Positions 14,278-22,016 of a DNA stretch of 34,673 nt are shown piece after piece. The stretch spans positions 1-34,673 of the forward strand of contig JAHFIW010000013.1 of assembly GCA_023246195.1 (NCBI GenBank). The letters run 5' to 3'. The notes beneath the pieces were generated by a model. That model saw nothing but the letters and a program-made list of their open reading frames with translations. It searched no databases and was not told the origin of the DNA. This DNA comes from a bacterium. GTDB lineage: Bacteria; Patescibacteriota; Patescibacteriia; SG8-24. The first letter of the stretch is position 1. Each line of letters begins with the position of its first letter. Made by a program: the position numbers and the translations under genes.

Positions 14278-15831
14278 TCAGTTTCCGAAGTTGGCGATGT
14301 GCTCCCCCTCCTTCAGGCCGCCGGTGACTTCCACCGTATCGGCGCCGCGGAGGCCGAGCGTCACCTTGCGCTGCTCGGTGCCGTTGCCGTCCATGACCAG
14401 CACGAAGGCCTGGCCGTCTCGGGAAATGACGGCGCTGCGGGGAACCACGAGCGCGTTCGTGCGCGTACCGGCGATAATGGCGGCGTTTGCCGTCATGCCA
14501 GGCTTGATGCGTTCATCGGCATCGCGGAAGCGCAACGTGACCTTGTAGCCGCTGGCGCCGTTCACCGTGGACTGGGCAGGATCAATGAGCGCGACGCTGG
14601 CAGTGAAAGGCACGCCGGTACCGTACGCGTCGAGCGTAACGGCGGAATCTTCGCCGACCTTGACGTCAGCGATGTCCGCTTCGGGAACAAGCGCTTCGAT
14701 TTCGTAGGTACCGTCACCCATGACGGTGACCAGCGGCACGCCGGGAGTCACGGTCGCTCCCGTCTTGGCGTCCATGCGCGTGACCACTCCGGCAAACGGC
14801 GCACGGAGGGAGGTCTTGCCCAACTGCACGCGGACGGCATCGACCGCGGCGGCAGCTTGCTGCACGGCGGCTTCCTGCACGGCCACGTCTTCAATGGCAG
14901 GCGCGGCAACCTTGAGCGTCTTCTGCGACGAAACGATGTCCAGCGCGGCATTGGCGCCGTGAAGCTTCTCAAGCCCCACAGTTAACGCGGACTGAACTGC
15001 CAGGACGTTAGTGCGCGCCATGGACAAATTCACCTTATAGCCGTCAATGGCTCCCGGAGCAAGCGTCGGATTCGAAGAGGCGTTGACTTTGTCGACTGCG
15101 CCAACGACGCCGTCAAGGAAGGTCTTCACGTAATCGAGGTCGGTCTTGGTGGCGATGACGGCCGCGTCGAGATCGGCGCCGGCGGTAAGCGCGACGTTGC
15201 GCGTCTGCCAGTCGGCCAAACGCTTCTCGATCAGGTAGCGCTGCCAACCGAGATCGTCGGAAAGTCGCTGGTCAGGAATGAAGAAGGAAAAACGCGGGGA
15301 GGCGCCGGTCGGCTCGGTGAAGAGCTGATCGGCCTTTCCGCGGACGGCGTCATCGGCAGCGGCAAACGCGCTCTGCAGCTTGTCGACCAGCCCGGTGCGC
15401 GACTCGGTAACGGAGCCCTGCGCGGCACGGACACCGGCGTCCTGCACGGCGACATCTTCATTGCGAGCGCCGCGCTTCACGGAAGCCAGACGCGCCTCGG
15501 CGGCGGCCTGCGCCGCCTCGGCCTGCGTCAACTGCGCGGCCACGTCGGCAGCGCCGAGCGAAACCACTATTTGGCCGGCAAGCACCTTGTCACCGACCTT
15601 GGCGGCGACACGGGAAACGGAACCGCCGCGTTCAAAGGCGAGGTCCACGTCGACATCGGCCTTCACTTCCCCGGTGACGTTCACGAGGCGCGTGACGTCA
15701 GCGCGACTGACGGCCACGGAAGCAAGGACGGGCTTTTTGGAGATGCTGACCGAGTAGAAGGCCGCGGCGACCGAGGCGATCATGATTGCGGCGGATACGA
15801 GATAGAGGGTGAGACGTTGCGAGCTTTTCAT
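14278..15831 (-). CDS. RND/MacA-type periplasmic adaptor subunit (large)
   Basis: A 517-residue protein. A membrane segment (about residues 8-30) is followed by the adaptor order: barrel strand VTGEVKADVDV, lipoyl half VAAKVGDKVLAGQIVVSLG, a long Ala-rich coiled-coil hairpin, the second lipoyl half LRAPFAGVVTRMDAKTGATV, a barrel with IKPGMTANAAI, and a membrane-proximal end with VVPRSAVISRDG. This is the HlyD/RND-adaptor family. It usually partners an ABC or RND pump, but here the only pump is the MFS protein. Start ATG 15831 is used; the reading from 15885 would overlap the MarR gene. No Shine-Dalgarno. Confidence 0.9.
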   Translation of the reverse strand: MKSSQRLTLYLVSAAIMIASVAAAFYSVSISKKPVLASVAVSRADVTRLVNVTGEVKADVDVDLAFERGGSVSRVAAKVGDKVLAGQIVVSLGAADVAAQLTQAEAAQAAAEARLASVKRGARNEDVAVQDAGVRAAQGSVTESRTGLVDKLQSAFAAADDAVRGKADQLFTEPTGASPRFSFFIPDQRLSDDLGWQRYLIEKRLADWQTRNVALTAGADLDAAVIATKTDLDYVKTFLDGVVGAVDKVNASSNPTLAPGAIDGYKVNLSMARTNVLAVQSALTVGLEKLHGANAALDIVSSQKTLKVAAPAIEDVAVQEAAVQQAAAAVDAVRVQLGKTSLRAPFAGVVTRMDAKTGATVTPGVPLVTVMGDGTYEIEALVPEADIADVKVGEDSAVTLDAYGTGVPFTASVALIDPAQSTVNGASGYKVTLRFRDADERIKPGMTANAAIIAGTRTNALVVPRSAVISRDGQAFVLVMDGNGTEQRKVTLGLRGADTVEVTGGLKEGEHIANFGN

Positions 15832-15853
15832 AACAGTTGGCAAATCAAGAAAA

Positions 15854-16282
15854 TCATTCGGTGAAGGCGACGGACAGCCTGGCAAGAATGAGCGACAAAC
15901 GGGATTGGTCCTCCCTGGAAAGCGTGCCGAGCAACTTGCGCATGCGTGCGAGCATCATTTTCCATCCGCAGTTCAGGACGCGCGTGCCGTGCGGCGTGAT
16001 CCGCAGGCGTACCGAGCGGCGGTCACCCTTATCGACGGCCCGCTTCAGCAGCTTTGCCTTGACCATGCCGTTGATGACGCCAGTGGCCGAAGGCGGGGCC
16101 GCGCGCATGAATGAGGCGACGTCCTTCATGGTGGGGTTCCCGACCTGAGAGATGCGCCACAACAGGCCAAGCTGCACCAGGGTGCAACCCCCTTCAAGCG
16201 CGTCCCTGCCGGTCATGTGCTCCTTGACGCGGCGAATCGTCTCGATGAACGACATCGCCAGCACATCGATGCGTGACGGCAT
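15854..16282 (-). CDS. MarR-family transcriptional regulator
   Basis: A 142-residue winged-helix dimer. CTLVQLGLLWRI and PTMKDVASFMRAAPPSATGVINGMV contain the helix-turn-helix; DKGDRRSVRLRITPHG is the wing with the conserved Asp-Arg-Arg. C-terminal helices give dimerisation. It is first in the efflux operon and is probably its autoregulated repressor, released by a transported compound. The start is ATG 16282; the in-frame GTG at 16294 lies inside the operator palindrome and is less likely. No Shine-Dalgarno precedes it. Confidence 0.9.
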   Translation of the reverse strand: MPSRIDVLAMSFIETIRRVKEHMTGRDALEGGCTLVQLGLLWRISQVGNPTMKDVASFMRAAPPSATGVINGMVKAKLLKRAVDKGDRRSVRLRITPHGTRVLNCGWKMMLARMRKLLGTLSREDQSRLSLILARLSVAFTE

Positions 16283-16290
16283 AGTTTCAG

Positions 16291-16323
16291 GCACTATTAT
16301 TTAGGTAGGCTAAATAATAGTGC
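16291..16323. promoter_or_regulatory. Perfect inverted repeat: probable MarR operator over the efflux promoter
   Basis: Left arm GCACTATTATTTAG (16291-16304) and right arm CTAAATAATAGTGC (16310-16323) are perfect complements around GTAGG. On the minus strand a -35 TTGGCA (16326-16321) is followed after 17 nt by TAAATA, so the palindrome covers the promoter. It ends 8 nt before the MarR start codon. MarR proteins typically bind AT-rich palindromes in this position. Confidence 0.85.
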
Positions 16324-16371
16324 CAAGACGCATTCTCGTCAAGCATCCACGGGCAGCAGGACGGCGCGGAC

Positions 16372-16398
16372 AAAAAAGGCCCGACAAGCGTCGGGCCG
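16372..16398 (-). terminator. Intrinsic terminator of the exported lipocalin-like gene
   Basis: On the minus strand, GGCCCGAC-GCTT-GTCGGGCC is followed by six T. Confidence 0.9.
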
Positions 16399-16405
16399 GA
16401 ATCTC

Positions 16406-17080
16406 CTACCTTCGGGCGTACCAGTTACCCTTGTACCCCTTATAACTGACCCACTGTCCCCGCGCGCGGCCGCTTACCGTCAGGCTGCCGCGAAAGTACG
16501 TCAGCTCGTTGTTCGGGTCATGGAACAGCAACGTGCGTCCGTTGAGCGTGGCAGTAATGGGCTTGTCGGTAATGCCGGAGCACGACAGGTTCCTGCCGTC
16601 CTGCGCGAACCGCAGATTGACCCACTGGCTGCCAAAAGGCGCGTTGGTGACCTCGACGTACACCCTCCAGCTGCCGGAAAGATTGACCGCGCCGTTCACG
16701 CAGACCCAGGCGCACAGCTCGCCGACGCAGGCTCGGATGTTCGTCCACGGCTCGAAACCGTTCGGATCATCGTAGAGGTCCTTGGTCATGGTGACGGTGG
16801 CGCCAGCGGTATCCTTGACCGCGATTCCCGTATCGGCATCCGAGAACCATTGCACGTCAGCATGCATCGGCCGTCCGTCCTGATCGAAAACGCGTGCCGT
16901 GAAGTGCTTTCCGACGCCTTTCTCGGCGACGAACGGCGAGGTCACGACGTTGCCGGAGGCGTCGTAAATGAGGACCTTCGTAGCCACTTGTCCTGCGGCA
17001 GTCGCGTTGCTCCCCCTCAAAATCAAAACGCCGATGACGACGATCGCGATGCACAAGAAACGCTTGGGCAATACTGCCAT
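16406..17080 (-). CDS. Exported protein with possible C-terminal lipocalin-like barrel, function unknown
   Basis: A 224-residue protein. A signal peptide or anchor (LCIAIVVIGVLIL, then SNATAAG) is followed by an Ig-like region (VLIYDASGNVV, KHFTARVFDQDGRPMHADVQW). Residues about 135-224 form a run of short strands (SGSWRVYVEVTNAPFG, VNLRFAQDGRNLSCSGI, ITATLNGRTLLF, GQWVSYKGYKGNWYARR), resembling small lipocalin-like barrels. Four cysteines suggest disulfides outside the cell. No family is certain. A strong AAGGAGAG lies 7 nt before the ATG, and a strong terminator follows. It is a single-gene unit. Confidence 0.75.
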   Translation of the reverse strand: MAVLPKRFLCIAIVVIGVLILRGSNATAAGQVATKVLIYDASGNVVTSPFVAEKGVGKHFTARVFDQDGRPMHADVQWFSDADTGIAVKDTAGATVTMTKDLYDDPNGFEPWTNIRACVGELCAWVCVNGAVNLSGSWRVYVEVTNAPFGSQWVNLRFAQDGRNLSCSGITDKPITATLNGRTLLFHDPNNELTYFRGSLTVSGRARGQWVSYKGYKGNWYARR

Positions 17081-17182
17081 GACACTCTCCTTCGGAAAAA
17101 ATGAACTTTAACCAATCCTACGCGACCGACAACTCCGGCGCAAGCGCGCACACGGGACAAAAACCCAAAATCGGGCCGTACC

Positions 17183-18193
17183 TTACGGCAACCTGCAGAC
17201 CCGCTTCAGTTCTGCGATGTCAGACGCGGTGAGCGTGAGGTTCTTGCCGCTGTTGAGGCGGTACATGACGGCATGGGGATCATCGACGTGCCCAAGACCA
17301 AGCGAATGACCGGTCTCGTGAATCAGCAACCGCAACAGCATGTCGCGATTGTCGAACTCGTAAATGTCGATCTTGCCGCTGCCCTGGGTTCCGGTAAACA
17401 GGCCTTCCTCGAATTCCGCGCCGCGCGACGTAGAGACTCCGTTATATGCCTCGGCAGTCAGGTTGAGCGACGTAGCCAGACGGTTGAGCACTTCGACGTT
17501 GGCATTGATGCGATCGACCATGGCGTTGATCTCATCGCGCTGCGCGTTAAGTTGCGCAGCCTCGGCATCGAGCGCCGCCTTTTCGGCATTGAGCTGCTCA
17601 TACACCGACTGAGGCGCCCCGCCCCGATCATTCCAACTCGTGACCGACTGCTCGTATGCCGCCATGTGACGATCATGCGCCGAAACGGCCGTGTCAAAGG
17701 CCGTTTTCTTCGGCGCAAGTTGCGCGGAAAGAGCGGCGTGCTCGGCCTTCAGCCGGTCATAGCCGGCCTTGTCGGCCGTGATGTTCACGCCGAGATTGCG
17801 CAGCTTGTCGGTGGCCCTCTGCCGGTCATCGTAGATGAGATTGACGACCAGTGCCCCGCCCTTGTCGACCGGCTTGAACAACGGACGTCCTGCGGCGACT
17901 TCCCACACATGCTGGGCCTTCTGCACCGCACCGAGAAAATCAGATTGCGAGATGTTGAACCGCTTGTCGAAGCTGCCAAGATTGTAGGTCTCTGGCACGC
18001 CGCATGGATACGCCTGAGAGTATGCCCCCTCGACGTTCTGTTTAAGCAGGGCCCACTGCGCCGGGAAATACCAATAAAACGCGGTCAGCGCAGAAGCGAC
18101 CACGAGCAGTCCAAGCAGGAATTCCGCGCAACTGCCGCGGCGCCTGGGCCGGATTGACGACACCGGAACCGTAACGTGCTGAATATCTGGCAT
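17183..18193 (-). CDS. Membrane-anchored matrixin-type zinc metalloprotease
   Basis: A 336-residue protein. It has a basic N-terminus, one membrane helix (about residues 22-43), an external region with a long Ala/Leu-rich coiled coil (YEQLNAEKAALDAEAAQLNA onward), and a C-terminal metzincin domain. The zinc site HETGHSLGLGH is at residues 292-302, with the Met-turn AVMYRL after it, as in peptidase family M10. It would cut proteins outside the membrane. The start is ATG 18193; the reading that extends to 18586 runs over the next gene and is spurious. An extended -10 lies at 18220-18228. Confidence 0.88.
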   Translation of the reverse strand: MPDIQHVTVPVSSIRPRRRGSCAEFLLGLLVVASALTAFYWYFPAQWALLKQNVEGAYSQAYPCGVPETYNLGSFDKRFNISQSDFLGAVQKAQHVWEVAAGRPLFKPVDKGGALVVNLIYDDRQRATDKLRNLGVNITADKAGYDRLKAEHAALSAQLAPKKTAFDTAVSAHDRHMAAYEQSVTSWNDRGGAPQSVYEQLNAEKAALDAEAAQLNAQRDEINAMVDRINANVEVLNRLATSLNLTAEAYNGVSTSRGAEFEEGLFTGTQGSGKIDIYEFDNRDMLLRLLIHETGHSLGLGHVDDPHAVMYRLNSGKNLTLTASDIAELKRVCRLP

Positions 18194-18219
18194 GAAGTAA
18201 GGGATACCGTATCCAAACC

Positions 18220-18228
18220 AGTATACCA
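18220..18228 (-). promoter_or_regulatory. Extended -10 promoter of the matrixin gene
   Basis: The minus strand reads TGGTATACT, 26 nt before the start codon. Confidence 0.6.
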
Positions 18229-18252
18229 GCTTTTGACCCGGCAAGCCTCCGA

Positions 18253-18279
18253 CAAAAAAGCCCCGCATCATGCGGGGCG
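18253..18279 (-). terminator. Intrinsic terminator of the lipoprotein gene
   Basis: On the minus strand, a GCCCCGCAT-type stem with a tight loop is followed by six T. Confidence 0.88.
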
Positions 18280-18293
18280 TGAGAACCTGCGCC

Positions 18294-18803
18294 TCAGCCG
18301 GGAGGAACTTCGTAAGCCGTGACGTCGAATTCGCGGGCAAGACGATCGATGTCGATGCTGGCGATGACATCGTTCGATTCGTCCCAAACGCCCAAGAGCA
18401 GGAAGGTCTTGTCGACGTTCGGTCGCCGCACCGCCACCACCTTGCCGCGCTCGTGGCCGTAGGAAAAGACGAAACCGGCATACTCGCCACGCGAGTCCTC
18501 ATAGCGGACGAGCGCGCCCACGTTGTAGCCGGCGCTGCGCATGCGGTCCTGCATGGACATGGTGCTGTACCTCGCCGTCGGCGCACTGCTCGGATCGAGC
18601 ATGACCGTGATGACCGCGCCGGTCTGATCGTTGGTGAGGATGCACTTGACCGGCTGCGTGTCGCGCTCCTTCGGATAGGCCAGCGTCCACGCCTGCTGGT
18701 TGAACGTGGGCGGACTGAAGACGTAGGAAGTGACGGAACGGGCGCAGCCGACGAAAGCGGCCGCGACGATGAGCATGGGAATGAGCGATGAGAGTCGTTT
18801 CAT
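18294..18803 (-). CDS. Lipoprotein of unknown function
   Basis: A 169-residue protein. MKRLSSLIPMLIVAAAFVGC is a lipoprotein signal with a lipobox ending VGC. The mature part is an alpha/beta domain (FNQQAWTLAYPKERDTQPVK, TGAVITVMLDPSSAP, VRYEDSRGEYAGFVFSYGHE, DKTFLLLGVWDESNDVIASI) that looks like a compact exported domain, but I cannot name a family. The start at 18803 is supported by AGGAGG 6-7 nt upstream; the reading from 18908 is too long. It has its own terminator. Confidence 0.78.
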   Translation of the reverse strand: MKRLSSLIPMLIVAAAFVGCARSVTSYVFSPPTFNQQAWTLAYPKERDTQPVKCILTNDQTGAVITVMLDPSSAPTARYSTMSMQDRMRSAGYNVGALVRYEDSRGEYAGFVFSYGHERGKVVAVRRPNVDKTFLLLGVWDESNDVIASIDIDRLAREFDVTAYEVPPG

Positions 18804-18910
18804 TTGTCGCCTCCTGGCAAACGATTGCCACCACGTCTTAACCCAATTCCGACGTTTTGGCAAGGATGCGGGACCGAGAGTTACGACATGCCGCACTTGC
18901 CGGCGCAACC

Positions 18911-18940
18911 AAAAAGCCGTCGCGTGAGCGACGGCTTTTT
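18911..18940. terminator. Bidirectional intrinsic terminator
   Basis: AAAAAGCCGTCGC and its perfect complement GCGACGGCTTTTT flank a GTGA loop. It ends the doxX transcript on the minus strand. Confidence 0.88.
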
Positions 18941-18947
18941 GCGATTC

Positions 18948-19361
18948 CTAGAGACCGAATAACATGCGATCGAGCGCAAATGCCCCCGCACCGGTGAAGT
19001 ACAGCGCGAAGCAGACGAGGAAAAGGATGAAATCGTATCCCCAACCCGGTTTCTCGACCGTGAGGAACGGGGCCTTCCACTTCTTGATCTTGAGGTACAT
19101 GGCGCCGGCCATGATAATGCCGAGACCGAGAACGGCCAGCTGCGTGAGGAACCCCGCGAGCACGGCAAGGCCGCCGAGCGGCTCCGCGACGGAGAGCAGC
19201 TTCATGATACTGATCATCATCTTGGGCATCTGCTCCGAAGGCTGCATCTTCCACATGGCGCGCTTGGCCAAGCCGTGGCCGATGAAGATGGCGGCAAGAG
19301 CGATGCGAAGTGCCAAGAGGGCTACATCGTTGCCCTGATGGAGGGTGGCGAAGAATTGCAT
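18948..19361 (-). CDS. DoxX family membrane protein
   Basis: A 137-residue protein with four membrane helices. LLALRIALAAIFIGHGLAKR at the N-terminus and SVAEPLGGLAVLAGFLTQLA are the usual DoxX signatures, and the C-terminal ALYFTGAGAFALDR fits. DoxX proteins are linked to redox or thiol homeostasis, but the reaction is uncertain. The start at 19361 (MQFFATLHQG) fits family length. An almost ideal extended -10 lies at 19392-19400. Its -10 region overlaps the 3' end of vsr. Confidence 0.88.
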   Translation of the reverse strand: MQFFATLHQGNDVALLALRIALAAIFIGHGLAKRAMWKMQPSEQMPKMMISIMKLLSVAEPLGGLAVLAGFLTQLAVLGLGIIMAGAMYLKIKKWKAPFLTVEKPGWGYDFILFLVCFALYFTGAGAFALDRMLFGL

Positions 19362-19391
19362 GGTATTTAAATGGTCAGGAATAATACCCTC

Positions 19392-19400
19392 ATTATAGCA
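19392..19400 (-). promoter_or_regulatory. Extended -10 promoter of doxX
   Basis: The minus strand reads TGCTATAAT, a perfect extended -10, about 30 nt before the doxX start and overlapping the vsr stop region. Confidence 0.65.
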
Positions 19401-19809
19401 CATCTTTTTCTAAAAACTTTTGTATGCGTACCAGCGCGCAAAAAGGATCTTTCTTGATTTCGTGCTCCCAGACGCGAAGCACCTTCCATCCGCCGCGTCG
19501 CAGAGATGCAAAATGACGCTTGTCCCGAGCGCGATTTCGCTCAATCTTCTCACGCCAAAATCCCCTCTTCATTTTATGCCGCCAAGCCGGATACCGATAC
19601 CCGTGCCAAAAATCCCCGTCCACGAACACCGCCAGCTTACGGCTGGGCACCGCAATGTCCGGAGTCCCGACGCATCCGCGATAATGCTTTTGGAAATACA
19701 CCTGGTGCGCGCGCAAAAACTTGAAGACCGCCAACTCAAGCTTGGTGTTCTTAGAACGGATCTTCGACATGATCTCGCTGCGTTTTTCCTTGGTGAAGAT
19801 GTCAGCCAC
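19393..19809 (-). CDS. vsr: Very short patch repair endonuclease (Vsr family)
   Basis: A 138-residue PD-(D/E)XK nuclease. ADIFTKEKRSEIMSKIRSKN is the N-terminal signature; GTPDIAV carries Asp51 and GDFWHG carries His69, matching the catalytic Asp51/His69 numbering of E. coli Vsr. VLRVWEHEI closes the fold. The E. coli zinc-ligand Cys66 is Asp here. Vsr nicks DNA 5' of a T in T:G mismatches. The start is GTG 19809, which yields the family N-terminus MADIFTK; the reading to 19890 has no homology. It overlaps the tag stop codon by 8 nt, so the two are coupled. No cytosine methylase gene is nearby. Confidence 0.9.
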   Translation of the reverse strand: MADIFTKEKRSEIMSKIRSKNTKLELAVFKFLRAHQVYFQKHYRGCVGTPDIAVPSRKLAVFVDGDFWHGYRYPAWRHKMKRGFWREKIERNRARDKRHFASLRRGGWKVLRVWEHEIKKDPFCALVRIQKFLEKDVL

Positions 19810-20392
19810 GGCGAAGTTTTGCCAATTCCTTTTTACGAAAACAGGCAGTGAGATGATCGTCGACCATGCCCGCGCCCTGCATGTACGCATAGCAGATGGC
19901 CGGACCGCAGAATTTGAAGCCGCGTTTCTTCATGTCCTTGCTCATGGCGATGGCTTCTTTTGACGTCGATGCGATTCCCGAAAGCGCGTCCGGCCCGTTG
20001 ACAACGGTCTTTCCGCCAACGAACCGCCAGACGTACTTGTCGAATGAGCCGAATTCTTCTTGTACGGCCATCAGAGCCTTGGCATTGGCGATCGCCGCCA
20101 ACACCTTCAGCTTGTTCCGAATAATCCCCTTGTCAGCCATCAACCGCCGGATTTCTTTTGCTCCATACTTGGCGACCTTACGGTAGTCAAAATTATCGAG
20201 CGCCCGACGAAAGTTCTCGCGCTTGTGCAAGATGGTCCGCCAAGAGAGACCGGCTTGATTGGCGTCAAGGATGACGGCCTCGAAGTGCGCGCGGTCATCG
20301 TGGACGGGAGTGCCCCACTGGGTATCGTGGTAATGGCGCATCATCTCGTCGACGCCGGGCCATGCGCAGGTTTTACGGTTCTTTTGCGGCAT
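19802..20392 (-). CDS. tag: DNA-3-methyladenine glycosylase I
   Basis: A 196-residue HhH-superfamily glycosylase that removes 3-methyladenine from alkylated DNA. The zinc ligands are Cys9, His22, His180 and Cys184 by comparison with E. coli Tag. Glu38 (HFEAVIL) matches the base-recognition Glu38 of E. coli. GLSWRTILHKRENFR and KRGFKFCGPAICYAYMQ are family signatures. It is the first gene of a tag-vsr repair pair with an 8-nt overlap. An extended -10 lies at 20411-20419; no Shine-Dalgarno is clear. Confidence 0.94.
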   Translation of the reverse strand: MPQKNRKTCAWPGVDEMMRHYHDTQWGTPVHDDRAHFEAVILDANQAGLSWRTILHKRENFRRALDNFDYRKVAKYGAKEIRRLMADKGIIRNKLKVLAAIANAKALMAVQEEFGSFDKYVWRFVGGKTVVNGPDALSGIASTSKEAIAMSKDMKKRGFKFCGPAICYAYMQGAGMVDDHLTACFRKKELAKLRRG

Positions 20393-20410
20393 AGGAGAAA
20401 GGTTCCACCA

Positions 20411-20419
20411 ATGATAGCA
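20411..20419 (-). promoter_or_regulatory. Extended -10 promoter of the tag-vsr unit
   Basis: The minus strand reads TGCTATCAT, 18 nt before the tag start codon. Confidence 0.55.
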
Positions 20420-20429
20420 CGCGCATCAA

Positions 20430-20460
20430 AAAAGCGAGCCTCTCGGCCCGCTTCTTTTTA
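20430..20460. terminator. Intrinsic terminator of the ABC-F gene
   Basis: On the minus strand, AGCGGGCC-GAGA-GGCTCGCT (one G-U pair) is followed by six T. T residues on the plus side could also support the opposite direction. Confidence 0.8.
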
Positions 20461-20472
20461 TCGCCCCACCTT

Positions 20473-21951
20473 CTACAGCAAACTCAAATCCACGGTAGTG
20501 TCAATCCGAATCTGCGAAATGAAATCCGGGATATGCGATACCATGATCATCGCGCCCTGGTACTTATCCAAAGCCTGCGCGATCACGGGAAGATGGCGGA
20601 AGTTGATGTGGTTGGTGGGCTCGTCGAGTACCAGCAGGCCGGGCTTCATCAGCACCAGGCGAGCGAAGGACAACAGTCCCTTCTGGCCCTCGGACATGTA
20701 CTTGATTTGGGTGGACAATACGCGGCCATCCAGTAAAAAACCGGAAGCTATGCTGCGGAGATGCTGCTCGTCCCTTTCGTACATGACGTCCATCAGCGAG
20801 CTGAAGCCGGTCTGCTCAAAATCCAACGTCGAGAAATCTTGACGGTAGTAGCCGACTCGGACGCCTTCACCGAGAACCATGTCTTCGGCAGTGCCATTGT
20901 AGATGCGCTCCAGCAAGGTGCTCTTGCCGATGCCGTTGGGGCCGGCAAGGAGCATGTGCATGTCTTTGCGCAACACGATGTGCACCTCTTTGGTGACGCC
21001 TTCACCGTTCTTGATGATGCCCACCTTGGGCAAATCCAAAATCTTGCCGTTGAAGAAAGCGTCGAAAGTCTGGGCGGGAATGGCGAACTCGCGGATGGTC
21101 TTGTCCTCCACGCGCTCCTCGACCATGCTTTCCTCGGCCTCTTCGGCGGCTTCGCGCATGCGCTTGGCAACGGAGCGGAGCTTGCCGCCCTTGTGGGCGA
21201 AGACTTCGGCCTGTTCCTTCTTGCGGCGGATTTCCGCTTCGGCGCGGGCGTTTTGGGCACGATCGCGCTCAACGCGCTCGGTGATTTCCGTAACCACATT
21301 GTAATAGTTGCCGACGTACTGCTCCACCTTATGGGTGTGCACATCGAGGTACAAGACGCCGTCAGTGAAAGAGTTCAAGAAATCGGCATCATGCGAGATG
21401 ACGATGACCGTCTTCTCGTACATCATCAAAAATCCAGTAAGGTGCTCGATGCCTTCCTGATCCAGGTTGTTGGTGGGCTCATCCAAAAGCAGGATGTCGG
21501 GATCCTGAATGAGCGAGTATGCCAAGAGCAAGCGCGCCTGCTGTCCGCCGGAGTGCTGACGCAGCGTTTTCGTGATGTCAGTCTTGAGGTTCACGGCGTT
21601 AAGGACGTCGGAAATGCGCTTGTCGAGATTGTACGGCACGTCCATGCCGCGGTCGGCGAAGGTCGACGCGAACCAATCGCGAACGGTTACGTCCATCTGG
21701 TCGGCAGGCATGACCTGCTTGGCAACGCCCACGCTGGCGTCATTGGGAGTCTTGAAGATGCCGCCTTCCTTGGGCTTGTACTCGCCGAGAATCAACTTGA
21801 AAAGCGTGCTCTTGCCGGCACCGTTCTGACCCATCAGGGCGATACGGTTGCCGTTGCGCACGCTGAAGCTGGCAGCCTCGAGAATGGGCTTGGTATCTCC
21901 AAAATTGAAGGTCACTTCGCTGAAGCGAAGGACAACGTGGTCATTGGCCAT
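20473..21951 (-). CDS. ABC-F family ATPase (ribosome-associated type)
   Basis: A 492-residue soluble protein with two ABC domains and no membrane part. Domain 1 has Walker A GQNGAGKST (residues 41-49), signature HSGGQQ and Walker B DILLLDEPTNNLD. A charged linker (about residues 225-290, rich in Arg/Glu/Ala) matches the ABC-F P-site tRNA interaction region. Domain 2 has GPNGIGKST, a variant signature MSEGQKG, and LLVLDEPTNHIN. ABC-F proteins act on stalled ribosomes or give resistance to ribosome-targeting antibiotics; the subgroup cannot be told. A promoter lies at 21985-22013. Confidence 0.93.
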   Translation of the reverse strand: MANDHVVLRFSEVTFNFGDTKPILEAASFSVRNGNRIALMGQNGAGKSTLFKLILGEYKPKEGGIFKTPNDASVGVAKQVMPADQMDVTVRDWFASTFADRGMDVPYNLDKRISDVLNAVNLKTDITKTLRQHSGGQQARLLLAYSLIQDPDILLLDEPTNNLDQEGIEHLTGFLMMYEKTVIVISHDADFLNSFTDGVLYLDVHTHKVEQYVGNYYNVVTEITERVERDRAQNARAEAEIRRKKEQAEVFAHKGGKLRSVAKRMREAAEEAEESMVEERVEDKTIREFAIPAQTFDAFFNGKILDLPKVGIIKNGEGVTKEVHIVLRKDMHMLLAGPNGIGKSTLLERIYNGTAEDMVLGEGVRVGYYRQDFSTLDFEQTGFSSLMDVMYERDEQHLRSIASGFLLDGRVLSTQIKYMSEGQKGLLSFARLVLMKPGLLVLDEPTNHINFRHLPVIAQALDKYQGAMIMVSHIPDFISQIRIDTTVDLSLL

Positions 21952-21984
21952 GAGTCGAATACACTAGGTGACGTAACGCGGCCA

Positions 21985-22013
21985 ACGATACGCGAAAATC
22001 GGCTTTTCGTCAA
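21985..22013 (-). promoter_or_regulatory. Promoter of the ABC-F gene
   Basis: On the minus strand, TTGACG (22013-22008), a 17-nt spacer and TATCGT (21990-21985). Confidence 0.55.
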
Positions 22014-22016
22014 TCC

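Noticed and set aside
18194-18586. N-terminal extension of the matrixin frame
   Set aside because: It covers the terminator and a 3' portion of the lipoprotein gene and has Arg/Ser-rich out-of-frame content; the ATG at 18193 has a promoter just upstream.
21988-22010. Small palindrome GAAAA-GCCGA-TTTTC upstream of the ABC-F gene as an operator
   Set aside because: The 5-bp arms lie in the promoter spacer and are too short to separate from chance.
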